This document shows positions 52,134-60,055 of a DNA stretch of 61,054 nucleotides, in pieces (the first letter of the stretch is position 1; every line of letters starts with the position of its first letter). This DNA is from Acidobacteriota bacterium (GTDB taxonomy: Bacteria; Acidobacteriota; Terriglobia; Bryobacterales; Bryobacteraceae). The translations under genes were made by a program, and so were the position numbers. Location of the stretch: positions 1-61,054 of the forward strand of contig SYLY01000075.1 of assembly GCA_005808475.1 (NCBI GenBank), given 5' to 3'. The notes beneath the pieces are model-generated. The model saw only the letters and a list, made by a program, of their open reading frames with translations. It had not been told where the DNA came from and ran no database searches.

Positions 52134-52790
52134 ATGACAGAGAATCTGGCGACGGCCTTTCAGGAGTTGTTCACGGTGCTGGTCCGGTTGCGCGCCGGGC
52201 GCCAGCCCGTCACCAACGCGGAGACGTTCCGCGGGCAGGTGTTGCAGGCATTGCGCGAAGCCGATCAGCAGGCGAAGAACCTCGGCTACGCCGGCGCGGA
52301 CACCCGCCTGGCGGCGTTCGCCTACGTGGCGTTCCTGGGCGAGTCGGTGCTCAATCTGCGCAATCCGGTGTTCGGCGATTGGGTGCGCAAGCCGCTGCAA
52401 GAGCAACTGTTCGGCCGCCAGACCGCCGGCGAGATCTTCTTCGACGAGTTGAAGGAAGTGCTTTCGCGCCCCGACACGCCGGGCGCGGCCGACCTGCTGG
52501 AAGTGTTCTGCCTCTGTCTGCGGCTGGGGTTCCTCGGCAAGTACAGCGTGATCGGGCGCGGCGAGGCGAAGATCTGGGCGGACAAGTCGGAGGAGAAGAT
52601 CCAGCGCATCCGCCAGACGGCCGCGGGACTCGCGCCCAACGCCCGTCCAGCCGCCGGCGCTCCGGGAGCCGCCGCCGGGCGGGACCGCTGGGGCATCGCC
52701 GCCGTGGCTTCCTGCGGGTTGGCGGTGGTGCTGTACGCCGTCTATTGGCTGTTGCTGCGCTCGGCCGTGGGGAGGCTCGCCGAACTATGA
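52134..52790 (+). CDS. tssL: Type VI secretion membrane-complex protein TssL (DotU family)
   Basis: 218 aa. The cytoplasmic DotU domain contains LGYAGADTRLAAFAYVAFLGESVLNLR (about 50-75), FFDELKEVLSRPD and ADLLEVFCLCLRLGFLGKYSV, all family hallmarks. A single C-terminal membrane helix (WGIAAVASCGLAVVLYAVYWLLL) anchors it. It ends shortly after and carries no periplasmic peptidoglycan-binding domain. Its stop overlaps the tssM start by 4 bp. TssL with TssM forms the inner-membrane part of the complex that docks the baseplate through TssK. Confidence 0.94.
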   Translation: MTENLATAFQELFTVLVRLRAGRQPVTNAETFRGQVLQALREADQQAKNLGYAGADTRLAAFAYVAFLGESVLNLRNPVFGDWVRKPLQEQLFGRQTAGEIFFDELKEVLSRPDTPGAADLLEVFCLCLRLGFLGKYSVIGRGEAKIWADKSEEKIQRIRQTAAGLAPNARPAAGAPGAAAGRDRWGIAAVASCGLAVVLYAVYWLLLRSAVGRLAEL

Positions 52791-55700
52791 ACGGGCTCTG
52801 GTGGAACCAGTTCCGCTGGCCGATCGCCACGGCCGCCGGATTCGGCATGGGATGGGTCATCACCCACCTGCTCGGGCTGCCGGGCGATCTGGCGTGGATC
52901 GTTCGCATGTTCTGCGCGGCGATCGGAGCAGGCCTGCTGGCGGCGTTCGAAGCGCGGCGCCAGACTCCGCGCGCGCCGGGCGCCACCGGCGGCGATCCGC
53001 TGTGGGAAGCGCGGCGGCGATGGACCGGGAAGGATCCCCGCCAGGGCGAGTTCCTCGGACTGCCCGCCGTGTTCATCCTGGGTGGATCGGGATCGGCCAA
53101 GACGAGCACCGTCATGAACTCCGCGCTCGACGCGGAACTGCTGAGCGGCGCCGTCTTTCAGGACGGCCGCGTGGCGCCGACGGCGGATCTGAACGTGTGG
53201 GTGGCGCGCCGCACCGGATGGATCGAAGCGGGCGGCGCGACCGCCGCGGATCCGGGCCGCTGGCAGGGCTTCTGCCGCGCGATTCGCAAGGGTCGAACGT
53301 GGCGCGCTTGGGCGGGCGGGACCCAGGCGCCCCGCGCCGCTCTGTTGTGCGTGGACCTCGAGCGGTTTCTCACACCGGGCGCGGCGGCCAGAGTCGAACA
53401 GGATGCGCGCGAGTGGCAGGCGCGCCTTCGAGAACTGGCGGCGGCCACCGGCGCGCACTTGCCCGTGTACGTGCTGTTCACCCGCGCCGACCGGCTCCCC
53501 TACTTCGCCGAGTATTTCGGCTCGCTCACCGAGGACGAAGCGCGCCAGCCGTTCGGCGCCACGCTGCCCGAGTTGCCGCTCGAGGCGGGCGTCTACTCCG
53601 AGCGCCAAGCCGCCCGCGCGGGCGAGGAACTGAACATCCTCTTTCACCGCCTGGCCGACGTCCGGCGGACGTCGCTCGGACGCGAAAACGACGAACGTAA
53701 GTGGCCCGCCGTCTACGAATTCCCGCGCGAGTTCCGGAAGTTGAAACCGCTGGTCACGTCGTTTCTGGTGGAGGCGTTCCGGCCCAGCCAGGTCCAGGAA
53801 AGCGCCGTGCCGCGAGGCTTCTACTTCAGCGGCGTCCGGCCCGTGGAGATCCGGCAGGAACCGGTGACGCCCCGTTCCGCCCAGCAGTGGGGCGAGCCGG
53901 GCCGCGAGGCCACCGATCTGTTCGGCGCGCGGGAAAGGGCTTCGGCGTGGGGACAAATGGCGGCGATGCAGGGATCGGCTTCGCGGCGGGCGCCCGGATG
54001 GCTGTTCCTCCCGGGCTTGTTTCACGACGTGATTCTGGCCGATTCGTTCGCCGGCAAGGCGGCGGCGGGCGGATCCTCCCGGCGCCGGCGCGCGCTGGCG
54101 ATCGGGGCCTGCGCGGTGAGCGCCGTCCTGGCGGCGCTGTTCACCGGCAGCTACACGCTCAACCGCGGCGCGATCTCGAAGGTGGAGAACGCGGCATCCT
54201 CCATCGGCGGATCGCGCTTCGGTCCGGGACAGGCGGTGCCCGCGGCGCCGCTGCAACGAGTCGAGGAGTTGCGCGACTCGCTCGCCACGCTGCGGCGCCG
54301 GTTGCGCGACGGCGCGCCGTTCTTCCAGCGCTGGGGTCTGGATCAGACGGCTCCGCTGCTCGAAGCCGCGCGTCCCGTGTATTTCCGCAAGTTCGACGCG
54401 GTGCAGCGCGACGCGGTCCACCAGAACATTCTCGGCCATTTGCGTCAACTGCCCGTTTCTCCGGGCCCCAAGGACGAGTACGGCGTTACGTACGACGCCC
54501 TGAAGTCGTACCTGATCATGACCTCTCATCCGGACAAGAGCACGCGCGCGTTCCTGGGACCGGCTTTGCTCCGCCGCTGGACCTCCGGCTGGACCCCGGA
54601 TTCCGAGGCCGCCGCGCTCGGGCAGCGCCAATTCGACTTCTACGCGGACGAACTGCCGCTCGGCAATCCCTTTTCGGCGTCCAACGATTCGGCGGCGATC
54701 GAACGCGCGCGCCGCTATCTGGCCGCGTTCGGAGCGGCCGAGCGGATCTACCAGGCGATGCTCGCCGAGACCGACCGTAAGGCGCCCATCCTCAACTTCA
54801 ACAAGATGTTCCCCGGTTCCGGGCAGGCGGTGATCAACAACCGCGACATCCGCGGAGCCTTCTCCAACGAGGGCTGGATGCTGATGCAGGAGGCGGTCCG
54901 CCACGTCGACCGCTTCATGCAAGGCGAGGAATGGGTGCTGGGCCCGCAGGCCTTCGCCAAGCTGTCGCCCGCCGCTCTCGAGCGCGAACTGTGGCAGCGC
55001 TACGTGGCCGACTTCTCCGGGCAGTGGCGGCAGTATCTTCGCCAATCGGCGGTGGTTGGCTACGCCGGCCCGGCCGACGCGGCGCGCAAGCTGGGCCTGA
55101 TCTCGGGCAACCAATCGCCGTTGTTGCGCCTGTTCTGCCTGGCGTCGCTCCACACGGCGGCGGCGAAAGACGGATTGAAGGACGCCTTCCAGCCGGTGCA
55201 GTACACCACGCCGGCCGGCTGCGAGAATCAGCTTCCCTCGGTCAACAATCAGCCCTACTTGAGCGGACTGCTCGGCTTGCAGGCGGCGCTCGAACAGATC
55301 GGCGGCAACGGCCCCACCGAGATGCAGATCAACCGCGTCTCCATGGAAGCCGACAGCGCTCGACGCGCGGCGCGTCAGTTGGGGCAGAACTTCCGTCCGG
55401 ACGCCGAGGGCGACGTCGACCGCCAGACGCAGCGGCTGCTCGAGGAGCCGATCACCCGGGTGGCGGGTCTGGTAGGCGCCATGGGACCGGCGCGCATCAA
55501 CGGCGAAGCGGCCAAACTCTGTTCGGACGCGCGCGGCCTGCTGAACAAGTACCCGTTCAATACGTCGTCCAAAGTGGACGCTAGCATCGAGGAGCTGAAC
55601 GGCGTGTTCCGGCCCGGATCGGGCAGCCTCTGGGTCTTTTACGACAATCACCTCCGCGCGATCGTGACGCGCCAGGGACCCGAATACGTCGCGTCCGGAT

Positions 55701-56218
55701 CGGGGACGGTGCGCGTGACGCCGGACTTTCTGCGGTTCTTCAACCGCGCGGCCGCGTTCAGCGATGCGCTGTACGGCGCGGCGCGCGCGGAGCCGCGGCT
55801 CGACTTCACGCTGAAGGCGATGCCCTCCGACGGCGTACGCGGCCTTACGATCCTGCTCGACGGGCAGTCGCTGCAGTCGGCCGGAACCGGCGGCGCGTCC
55901 AAGAGTTTCCGCTGGCCGGGATCGCCGAACGAGGCGCGTCTGTCGGCCAATCTGGGCGGCTCCGATCTGGGGCTGCTCCAATACGGCGGCCTGTTCGCCG
56001 TGTTCCGCCTGTTCGGCGACGCCGACCGTTGGCGTCCGTCGGGCGGCGGCTACGAGTTCAACTGGCAGCCCCGGCAAGGCCAGTCCAATCAACCCATGAC
56101 CACGGCGGACGGGAAGCCGCTCACGATTCAGTACCTGGCGGACTTCGGCTCGAGCGCGCCTATTTTCGCCAAGGGATACCTGAGCGGATTTTCTTGCACC
56201 GCGCTCGCGGCGCGATGA
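52787..56218 (+). CDS. tssM: Type VI secretion membrane-complex protein TssM (IcmF family)
   Basis: 1143 aa. Two N-terminal hydrophobic segments (WPIATAAGFGMGWVITHLLG; LAWIVRMFCAAIGAGLLAAF) precede a GTPase-like cytoplasmic domain with a P-loop GGSGSAKTS at about 99-107; the usual Gly before Lys is Ala. ALLCVDLERFLTPG and VYVLFTRADRLPYFAEYFG (NKxD-like) follow. A third membrane helix (ALAIGACAVSAVLAALFTG) near 440 leads to a large periplasmic part with the IcmF-related and C-terminal beta domains (LDFTLKAMPSDGVRGLTILLDGQ, GPNEA-like SFRWPGSPNEARLSAN). The start is set by the ATGA overlap with tssL. Length is typical. No tssJ lipoprotein gene is adjacent. Confidence 0.95.
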   Translation: MNGLWWNQFRWPIATAAGFGMGWVITHLLGLPGDLAWIVRMFCAAIGAGLLAAFEARRQTPRAPGATGGDPLWEARRRWTGKDPRQGEFLGLPAVFILGGSGSAKTSTVMNSALDAELLSGAVFQDGRVAPTADLNVWVARRTGWIEAGGATAADPGRWQGFCRAIRKGRTWRAWAGGTQAPRAALLCVDLERFLTPGAAARVEQDAREWQARLRELAAATGAHLPVYVLFTRADRLPYFAEYFGSLTEDEARQPFGATLPELPLEAGVYSERQAARAGEELNILFHRLADVRRTSLGRENDERKWPAVYEFPREFRKLKPLVTSFLVEAFRPSQVQESAVPRGFYFSGVRPVEIRQEPVTPRSAQQWGEPGREATDLFGARERASAWGQMAAMQGSASRRAPGWLFLPGLFHDVILADSFAGKAAAGGSSRRRRALAIGACAVSAVLAALFTGSYTLNRGAISKVENAASSIGGSRFGPGQAVPAAPLQRVEELRDSLATLRRRLRDGAPFFQRWGLDQTAPLLEAARPVYFRKFDAVQRDAVHQNILGHLRQLPVSPGPKDEYGVTYDALKSYLIMTSHPDKSTRAFLGPALLRRWTSGWTPDSEAAALGQRQFDFYADELPLGNPFSASNDSAAIERARRYLAAFGAAERIYQAMLAETDRKAPILNFNKMFPGSGQAVINNRDIRGAFSNEGWMLMQEAVRHVDRFMQGEEWVLGPQAFAKLSPAALERELWQRYVADFSGQWRQYLRQSAVVGYAGPADAARKLGLISGNQSPLLRLFCLASLHTAAAKDGLKDAFQPVQYTTPAGCENQLPSVNNQPYLSGLLGLQAALEQIGGNGPTEMQINRVSMEADSARRAARQLGQNFRPDAEGDVDRQTQRLLEEPITRVAGLVGAMGPARINGEAAKLCSDARGLLNKYPFNTSSKVDASIEELNGVFRPGSGSLWVFYDNHLRAIVTRQGPEYVASGSGTVRVTPDFLRFFNRAAAFSDALYGAARAEPRLDFTLKAMPSDGVRGLTILLDGQSLQSAGTGGASKSFRWPGSPNEARLSANLGGSDLGLLQYGGLFAVFRLFGDADRWRPSGGGYEFNWQPRQGQSNQPMTTADGKPLTIQYLADFGSSAPIFAKGYLSGFSCTALAAR

Positions 56219-56276
56219 GTCATTTCCGGCCCGGCCTCCGCAGAATGGACAGACCCGGTAAAAGGAGAAACGAAAG

Positions 56277-56801
56277 ATGGCCCGAGAAAGCGTGCATGCG
56301 AAATTGGAACGAGTGCGGCCGCCGCGCGTCCACGTCACCTACGACGTGGAGTTGGGCGACGCTCTCGAAGTGAAGGAGATCCCGTTCGTCATGGGCGTGA
56401 TGGCGGACTTCAGCGGACAGCCCGAGGAGCCGCTGGCCCGTATCAAGGACCGCCGCTTCGTGGAGGTGACGCCCGACAACTTCGACGCCGTGATGGCGAG
56501 CATGAAGCCGCGCGCGTCGTTCACCGTGGAGAACAAGCTGACCGACGATCCGGCGGCCGGCAAGATCGGCGTGGACCTTCGCTTTTCGAGCATGGAGGAT
56601 TTCGAACCCGAGCAGGTGGCGCGGCAAGTGAAGCCGTTGCGCGAACTGCTGGAACTGCGCACGCGCCTGTCGGACTTGCGCGGCAGCCTGCAGGGCAACG
56701 AGAAACTGGAAAGCCTGCTGCAGGACGTGCTCGGCAACACGGAGAAGCTCGGCCAATTGAAGAACGAGATCGAGTCCGGCAAGGAGGACAACAATGGCTA
56801 A
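56277..56801 (+). CDS. tssB: Type VI secretion sheath small subunit TssB
   Basis: 174 aa. Family hallmarks: RVHVTYDVELGDALEVKEIPFVMGVMADFSG, where the sheath handshake strand begins, then RFVEVTPDNFDAVMASMKPR and VDLRFSSMEDFEPEQVARQV. The C terminus is a coiled helix (LQGNEKLESLLQDVL). TssB and TssC build the contractile sheath. AAAGGAG lies upstream of the ATG at a good distance. The 3' end overlaps tssC by 8 bp, the usual arrangement. The 58 bp between tssM and tssB may hold a separate start, but no clear promoter was seen. Confidence 0.97.
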   Translation: MARESVHAKLERVRPPRVHVTYDVELGDALEVKEIPFVMGVMADFSGQPEEPLARIKDRRFVEVTPDNFDAVMASMKPRASFTVENKLTDDPAAGKIGVDLRFSSMEDFEPEQVARQVKPLRELLELRTRLSDLRGSLQGNEKLESLLQDVLGNTEKLGQLKNEIESGKEDNNG

Positions 56802-58284
56802 AGAGGCAGCAGCGGCGGCCGGCGCACCGGCGGCGGCCGTGGCGCAGGAGACGGGCCTGCTCGACCGGATCGTCGACCAGGGCCGCCTGGCCCGCGACGA
56901 AGGCTCGCGCAAATGGGGCAAGACGCTGGTGACCGAGTTCATCCAGCAGGTGCTCGACGGCGAAATGACGGTGTCGCCAGACCTCGAGGTCATGATCAAC
57001 CGGCGCATCGCGCAGATCGACCATCTGTTGTCGATGCAGTTGAACGAGATCCTGCACCACCCGAACTTCCAACGCCTCGAGAGCACCTGGCGCGGACTGC
57101 GGTATCTGCTCGACCAGAGCGAGACCGGCGTCAACCTCAAGATCAAGATCTTCAACGCGAGCAAGAAAGAGATCCTGCGCGATCTGCAATGCGTTCCCGA
57201 GTTCGATCAAAGCCAGATATTCAAGAAGGTCTACGAACAGGAGTTCGGAATCTTCGGCGGCGAGCCGTTCGGCGCGATGATCGGCGACTATTACTTCGGC
57301 AGGAACCCGGAGGATGTCGAGTTCCTCGAGCGCATCTCGCAAGTGGCGGCCGCCGCGCACGCACCGTTCCTCACCGCCGCCGAACCGGCGCTGTTCAACA
57401 TGGACAGCTTCACCGAACTCGACGGTCCGCGCGACATGGCGAAGGTATTCGACACCACCGAGTACGCGCGCTGGAAGGGATTCCGCATGAACGAGGACTC
57501 GCGCTACGTGGCCCTCACCATGCCGCGCATGCTGATCCGCGTTCCCTATGGCGAGGAGACCAAGCCGGTGGACGGCTTCCGCTACGAAGAGACGGCGCGC
57601 GGCATGGATCACGGCGATTACTGCTGGACCAACGCCGCGTACGCGCTGGGCGCCAAGATCACCAACGCGTTCGCCAAGCACGGCTGGTGCGCGGCCATCC
57701 GCGGCGTGGAAGGAGGCGGTTTGGTGGACGGACTGCCGACGCACAGCTTCACCACCGAATCGGGCGACATCGTGAACAAGTGCCCCACCGAGACCGCCAT
57801 CACCGACCGGCGCGAGAAGGAACTCGCCGACCTCGGTTTCGTGCCGCTGGTCCATTGCAAGGGCACCGACTACGCCGCGTTCTTCAGCGTGCAGAGCTCG
57901 CAGAAGGCGAAGTTGTACGACCGCGACGAGGCCAACGCCAACGCGCGTCTCTCCGCGCAGCTTCCCTACATCATGGCCGTGAGCCGCTTCGCCCACTACC
58001 TCAAGGCGATGATGCGGGACAAGATCGGCAGCTTCACCACGCGGGGAACGTGCGAGGCGTTTCTCAACCGCTGGATCATGAACTACGTCACGGCGGACGA
58101 CAACGCGTCCGCCAACACCAAGGCGCAGGTCCCGTTGCGCGAGGCGCGCGTGGACGTTCTCGAGACTCCGGGCAAGCCTGGCGTGTTCCGCGCCGTGGCG
58201 TTCCTGCGGCCGCACTTCCAACTGGACGAACTGTCGGTGTCGCTGCGCCTGGTGGCGGAACTGCCACAATCGGCGCGCAAGTAA
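56794..58284 (+). CDS. tssC: Type VI secretion sheath large subunit TssC
   Basis: 496 aa. Clear family blocks: FQRLESTWRGLRYLLDQSE, NLKIKIFNASKKEILRDL, KKVYEQEFGIFGGEPFGAMIGDY, FDTTEYARWKGFRMNEDSRYVALTMPRML and FAHYLKAMMRDKIGSF, with PHFQLDELSVSLRLVAELP at the C terminus. Length is normal (about 490). It assembles with TssB into the contractile sheath disassembled by ClpV. The clpV gene is not in the window. It is followed after 21 bp by the first hcp gene, whose strong Shine-Dalgarno lies in the gap. Confidence 0.97.
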   Translation: MAKEAAAAAGAPAAAVAQETGLLDRIVDQGRLARDEGSRKWGKTLVTEFIQQVLDGEMTVSPDLEVMINRRIAQIDHLLSMQLNEILHHPNFQRLESTWRGLRYLLDQSETGVNLKIKIFNASKKEILRDLQCVPEFDQSQIFKKVYEQEFGIFGGEPFGAMIGDYYFGRNPEDVEFLERISQVAAAAHAPFLTAAEPALFNMDSFTELDGPRDMAKVFDTTEYARWKGFRMNEDSRYVALTMPRMLIRVPYGEETKPVDGFRYEETARGMDHGDYCWTNAAYALGAKITNAFAKHGWCAAIRGVEGGGLVDGLPTHSFTTESGDIVNKCPTETAITDRREKELADLGFVPLVHCKGTDYAAFFSVQSSQKAKLYDRDEANANARLSAQLPYIMAVSRFAHYLKAMMRDKIGSFTTRGTCEAFLNRWIMNYVTADDNASANTKAQVPLREARVDVLETPGKPGVFRAVAFLRPHFQLDELSVSLRLVAELPQSARK

Positions 58285-58305
58285 GAAAAAGGAGGAAACC
58301 GAATC

Positions 58306-58803
58306 ATGCCTCAAAGCAATGTGGACTATTATCTGAAGATCGAAGGCATCGACGGAGAATGCACCAGGACGGGCTTTCTGAAGGCGATGGAAATGTTCGA
58401 TTGGGGTTTCAGCGAGCACCAGGACGGCTCCGCGTCGTCGCCGGGCTCGTCGGCGCAGGGCAGGGTCACCATGAGCGACTTCCGCTTCAGCAAGGTCGTC
58501 GACTCGGCCACTCCCAAGCTGCTCCAGAATCTGTTCAAGGGGACGTTGATTCCCAAGGCCACGCTCACCGCGCGCCGCAGCGGCGCCGCGGACGGCCGGC
58601 TTCAGTCCTACCTGGTGTGGGAATTCAAGGAACTGATCATCTCCTCCCACAACTTCAACGGAAACAGCGGCGGCGGCACGCCGGCCGAATCGATCTCGTT
58701 CAACTTCGCCGAGGTCAAATGTTATTACAAGCAGCTCGTCAAGGGCGTCCTTCAAGGCGCGATCACTGGCGGCTGGAACCTGAAAAAGAATCAGGTCGCA
58801 TAG
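58306..58803 (+). CDS. hcp: Type VI secretion tube protein Hcp, copy 1
   Basis: 165 aa. Starts MPQSNVDYYLKIEGIDGECT, then the Hcp pattern MEMFDWGFSEHQDG, VTMSDFRFSKVVDSATPKLLQNL, KATLTARRSG and SISFNFAEVKCYY. AAGGAGG precedes the ATG, a strong ribosome binding site fitting a highly made structural protein. It is a tube-ring protein and effector carrier. It is separated by only 18 bp from a second, distinct hcp gene. Confidence 0.96.
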   Translation: MPQSNVDYYLKIEGIDGECTRTGFLKAMEMFDWGFSEHQDGSASSPGSSAQGRVTMSDFRFSKVVDSATPKLLQNLFKGTLIPKATLTARRSGAADGRLQSYLVWEFKELIISSHNFNGNSGGGTPAESISFNFAEVKCYYKQLVKGVLQGAITGGWNLKKNQVA

Positions 58804-58821
58804 GAACGGGAGGATACATCC

Positions 58822-59358
58822 ATGGCGGTCGCGGCATATTTGTTCGTCCAAGGCGTCAAGGGCGAGTCCCAAGACAAGAAATACAAGGACCACATAGAGG
58901 TCCAATCGTTCGGATTCGGAGCCAACAACCCGAGCCGCTCGAATCTGGGGACCGGGCAGGCGGGAGGCAAACCCACCTGCAACGATTTCGTCATCACCAA
59001 GAACACCGACGTCTCCTCCCCGCCGCTGTTCCAGCTATGCGCGCTATGCGCGCAAGGCAAGCACATCACCAACGCGTATGTGGTATTCTCGCGCTCCGGC
59101 GCCAAGTCGGGCGAGATCGAGGAGTTTCTGCGCATCGACTTCGACGAACTGGTGGTCTCGAGCTACCAGACCGGCGGCGGCATGTCAGACGGCGGCACGC
59201 CTTCGGAAACGATCTCGTTCAACTTCGCCAAGGTGCACGTCATCTACAATCTGATGCGCGACGGTAATCCCAAGGGCCAGATCGCGGCGGGCTACGACGT
59301 CCGTGAAACCTCGGAGTTCGAGGAAGGCGGACGGATGCAGCAGATCCGCACCTCGTAA
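58822..59358 (+). CDS. hcp: Type VI secretion tube protein Hcp, copy 2
   Basis: 178 aa. It has the same fold pattern as copy 1 but with little identity outside the core: YLFVQGVKGESQDKKYKDH, IEVQSFGFGANNP, DFVITKNTDVSSPPLFQLCALC, AYVVFSRSG, SYQTGGGMSDGGTPSETISF and NFAKVHVIY. A cysteine pair (LCALC) is unusual for Hcp, and a longer C-terminal tail follows (SEFEEGGRMQQIRTS). GGGAGG precedes the ATG. The two Hcp proteins could form mixed tubes or serve different cargo. Confidence 0.93.
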   Translation: MAVAAYLFVQGVKGESQDKKYKDHIEVQSFGFGANNPSRSNLGTGQAGGKPTCNDFVITKNTDVSSPPLFQLCALCAQGKHITNAYVVFSRSGAKSGEIEEFLRIDFDELVVSSYQTGGGMSDGGTPSETISFNFAKVHVIYNLMRDGNPKGQIAAGYDVRETSEFEEGGRMQQIRTS

Positions 59359-59368
59359 GGAGAAAGCC

Positions 59369-60055
59369 ATGGAAGCGGAGCGGCTCTGGAAGGAAGGACG
59401 TCCGCGGGAGGCAGCCGCGGCGGCCGCCGGCGATCTGCGAGACGATCCCGTCAGCGTTCGCAAGCGGACCTTCTATTTCGAGTTGCTCTGCTTTCAGGGC
59501 GAGTGGGCCCGCGCCCACAAGCAGTTGGAAATTCTCTCCGCCGATCCGGCCAGCGAACGCGCCGCGCTCTACTACCAGCGCGTCGTCGACGCCGAGGTGC
59601 AGCGGCAGGAACTGTTCCAGTCCGCCGATGTGTGCCGGGCGTGGCTGCAGCCGGCGGACGATACCGCGGGTAGCATCGACGGGGTCCGCTACGAGTCGAT
59701 CTCCGATGCCGATCCGCGGCTACGCGCGCGGCTGGAATTGCTCACCACCACGGGCTATCTGCTCATGCCGTTTTCCGAGATCGGCGAGATCGAATTCGAG
59801 CCGGCCCGCCGGCTGCGGGACCTGCTGTGGCGCAAGGCGCGGATCAAGTTGTCCGCCGCGCGGGGCTCGCTCGACATGGGCGATGTGGTGGTGCCCGCTC
59901 TCGAGCCGCTATCGTTCCTGCATGAATCGCCCGCGGTCCAACTCGGCCGGATGACGGCGTCCGGCGAGGGTTCGTCGGCCGGCCAGAAGACGTTGCTGGC
60001 CGACGGCGATGAGGTTCCGATCCTGTCGGTGACCTGCCTGCGGTTCGCGGCATGA
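59369..60055 (+). CDS. tagJ: Type VI secretion accessory protein TagJ/ImpE
   Basis: 228 aa. The helical N-terminal part (LWKEGRPREAAAAAAGDLRD; FYFELLCFQGEWARAHKQLE) matches the ImpE/SciE/TagJ pattern of TPR-like helices. RYESISDADPRLRARLELLTTTGYLLMPFSEI and FEPARRLRDLLWRKARIKL match the C-terminal domain. TagJ binds the TssB N terminus and occurs only in part of the T6SS lineages. AAGGAG lies upstream of the ATG. The stop overlaps the tssA start as ATGA. Confidence 0.9.
   Translation: MEAERLWKEGRPREAAAAAAGDLRDDPVSVRKRTFYFELLCFQGEWARAHKQLEILSADPASERAALYYQRVVDAEVQRQELFQSADVCRAWLQPADDTAGSIDGVRYESISDADPRLRARLELLTTTGYLLMPFSEIGEIEFEPARRLRDLLWRKARIKLSAARGSLDMGDVVVPALEPLSFLHESPAVQLGRMTASGEGSSAGQKTLLADGDEVPILSVTCLRFAA

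Noticed and set aside
52742-56338. Almost 1200-codon open frame on the minus strand across tssM
   Set aside because: Same reason: tssM on the plus strand has all family features and coupled start signals.
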